Shown piece by piece: positions 34,311-35,104 of a stretch of 35,104 nucleotides of DNA (positions are counted from its first letter, which is position 1; the number at the start of each line of letters is the position of its first letter). Below the pieces are notes generated by a model, which did no database searches, was not told where the DNA came from, and saw nothing but the letters and a program-made list of their open reading frames with translations. The stretch is from positions 1 to 35,104 of the forward strand of contig AWNV01000033.1 of the NCBI GenBank assembly GCA_000493965.1. Reading direction: 5' to 3'. The translations under genes were made by a program, and so were the position numbers. The stretch comes from Candidatus Aminicenans sakinawicola JGI OTU-1. Lineage in GTDB: Bacteria > Acidobacteriota > Aminicenantia > Aminicenantales > Aminicenantaceae.

Positions 34311-34736
34311 CTACCTAACTGTTGGAATTTCGAGACTCAACGCAGTTAGGAGTTCTTTTTCGATGCTACTGAGCCGGCAGATTTTTCGAACCGGCTGCGT
34401 CTTTCTTGGATAATAACAGTAAGCTAGGCGGATGTCTCGCAGAGACTCCATTGCTCTATCAATTGACATGGATATTTCAGCTTCCTTCATTTTCTTCTGG
34501 AGCAGAGAGAGAAAAAGCAAAGCCATCACACAGGAAAATCCATGAACCCGGATCTTGCTGTCGGTCCAGTGATACGTCGGTGTCCAGCGTACCAGGAAAG
34601 GATCCTTTGTCAATCGAAAAGAGGTCTCGATCTTATGCCTGTCCCTATAGGCCAAGATGATATCCTCATTGCTCCAGTCAAGATGATCTGTAAAAATAAT
34701 GTTTTTACCAAACCGGGCTCTGTAATCTTTACATTC
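34311..34736 (-). pseudogene. C-terminal remnant of a DDE transposase (IS1634/IS4-like)
   Basis: The open frame from after a TGA at 34737-34739 to 34311 (142 codons including the stop) encodes YRARFGKNIIFTD, WSNEDIILAYRDRHKIETSFR and KDPFLVRWTPTYHWTDSKIRVH, the last catalytic glutamate (IETSFR) and the C-terminal helix of IS1634/IS4-type transposases. The usual N-terminal two thirds and start codon are absent and there are no terminal repeats I can see. It is a decayed element lying inside the exopolysaccharide gene run, between the deacetylase and the edge glycosyltransferase. Confidence 0.8.
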
Positions 34737-34781
34737 TCACAACACCTCATATATATAACTATAAACCGAGAGCTATGAGCT

Positions 34782-35104
34782 CTAGGCTATGGCTTGTTCA
34801 TATATTTCCATTAACCTTTGATAATGTTTCTCCCCATTCAACTCTTTCTCCACAAATCTCCTCGCATTCTTCCCCATCTCAACAATCTTATCAGGACTAT
34901 TAATTAAATACATGATTTTTGCCCGTAAATCTTCTATATTTCCGGTTTCATAGGTTAAACCTGTTTCTCTGTCTTTAATAAGCTCTGGAATTCCACCAAT
35001 CCTCGTACCAATAGCTGGCTTTCCCAAGGCAAACCCTTCAATTATAGACCGTGGATTATTCTCGTACCACTCCGAAGGCAAAACCACAAACATAGATTTT
35101 CTTA
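34782..35104 (-). CDS. Glycosyltransferase family 4, C-terminal part, cut by window edge
   Basis: The frame is open to the right edge. The visible 107 codons carry the GT4 donor-binding signature VVLPSEWYENNPRSIIEGFALGKPAIGTRIGGIPELIKD with the EX7E glutamates, then a helical tail (IMYLINSPDKIVEMGKNARRFVEKE). An ATG at 35093 is internal, not the start. Probable second sugar transferase of the exopolysaccharide locus. Confidence 0.9.
   Translation of the reverse strand, partial: RKSMFVVLPSEWYENNPRSIIEGFALGKPAIGTRIGGIPELIKDRETGLTYETGNIEDLRAKIMYLINSPDKIVEMGKNARRFVEKELNGEKHYQRLMEIYEQAIA

Noticed and set aside
2082..35104. CRISPR array
   Set aside because: No run of equally spaced repeats with unique spacers was seen; all repeats found are short, few and irregular.

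Overview
The window comes from a diderm (Gram-negative) bacterium with modest, AT-leaning base composition. It carries secreted proteins with Sec signal peptides, a probable outer-membrane beta-barrel protein, and a Wzx/Wzy-type exopolysaccharide locus with an SLBB export protein and a tyrosine autokinase. The mix of a long Asp-box (sortilin/VPS10-like) protein, a DUF5916/CBM9-like barrel protein, a 6-bladed propeller protein and carboxypeptidase-regulatory-like secreted proteins recalls Aminicenantes/Acidobacteriota-type genomes. That placement is an inference; there is no rRNA in the window to test it.

Left part (1-9570, nearly all minus strand): the 5' 686 codons of an Asp-box protein that runs off the left edge; a secreted SNase-type nuclease with a probable OB-fold tail; a single-chain transketolase with a good sigma70-type promoter; a DUF5916-family outer-membrane protein; tRNA-Arg(CCG). 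Then comes the most unusual cassette of the window: two tandem small secreted peptides sharing a 'twin CX6C' cysteine pattern, a cysteine-containing 6-bladed beta-propeller and a thioredoxin-fold protein with a CFSC motif.

Centre (9570-22960): gltX, flanked on both sides by copies of a short dispersed inverted repeat; a c-di-GMP group (a GAF-GGDEF-PilZ protein, a glutamate-rich coiled-coil protein and a degenerate-receiver HD-GYP protein); the translation operon rpmE-prfA-prmC; a second minus-strand run (unknown secreted protein, rsmD, unknown protein, VanZ-like protein); a vapBC toxin-antitoxin pair with a palindromic operator just downstream of its promoter; and a secreted carboxypeptidase-regulatory-like protein.

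Right part (23164-35104, all minus strand): an exopolysaccharide locus ending in a clear intrinsic terminator. In transcription order it holds a partial GT4 glycosyltransferase (cut by the right edge), a transposase remnant, a polysaccharide deacetylase, a GT4 glycosyltransferase, a polyprenyl-phosphate glycosylphosphotransferase (initiating enzyme), a Wzc-like chain-length regulator/tyrosine kinase, an O-antigen-ligase/polymerase-like membrane protein, a TPR protein, a Wza-like export protein and a CpsB-type PHP phosphatase. The kinase and phosphatase would form the phosphorylation cycle controlling chain length. The c-di-GMP proteins upstream are plausible regulators of this kind of product, but the sequence does not show a direct link.

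Several intergenic gaps carry short, degenerate repeats whose unit differs from place to place (GTACCTGGTAC, CCTAATCCTTA, AGCTATGAGCT), and a longer repeat family with arms reading roughly ATGAATAATYCAGG recurs at four loci.
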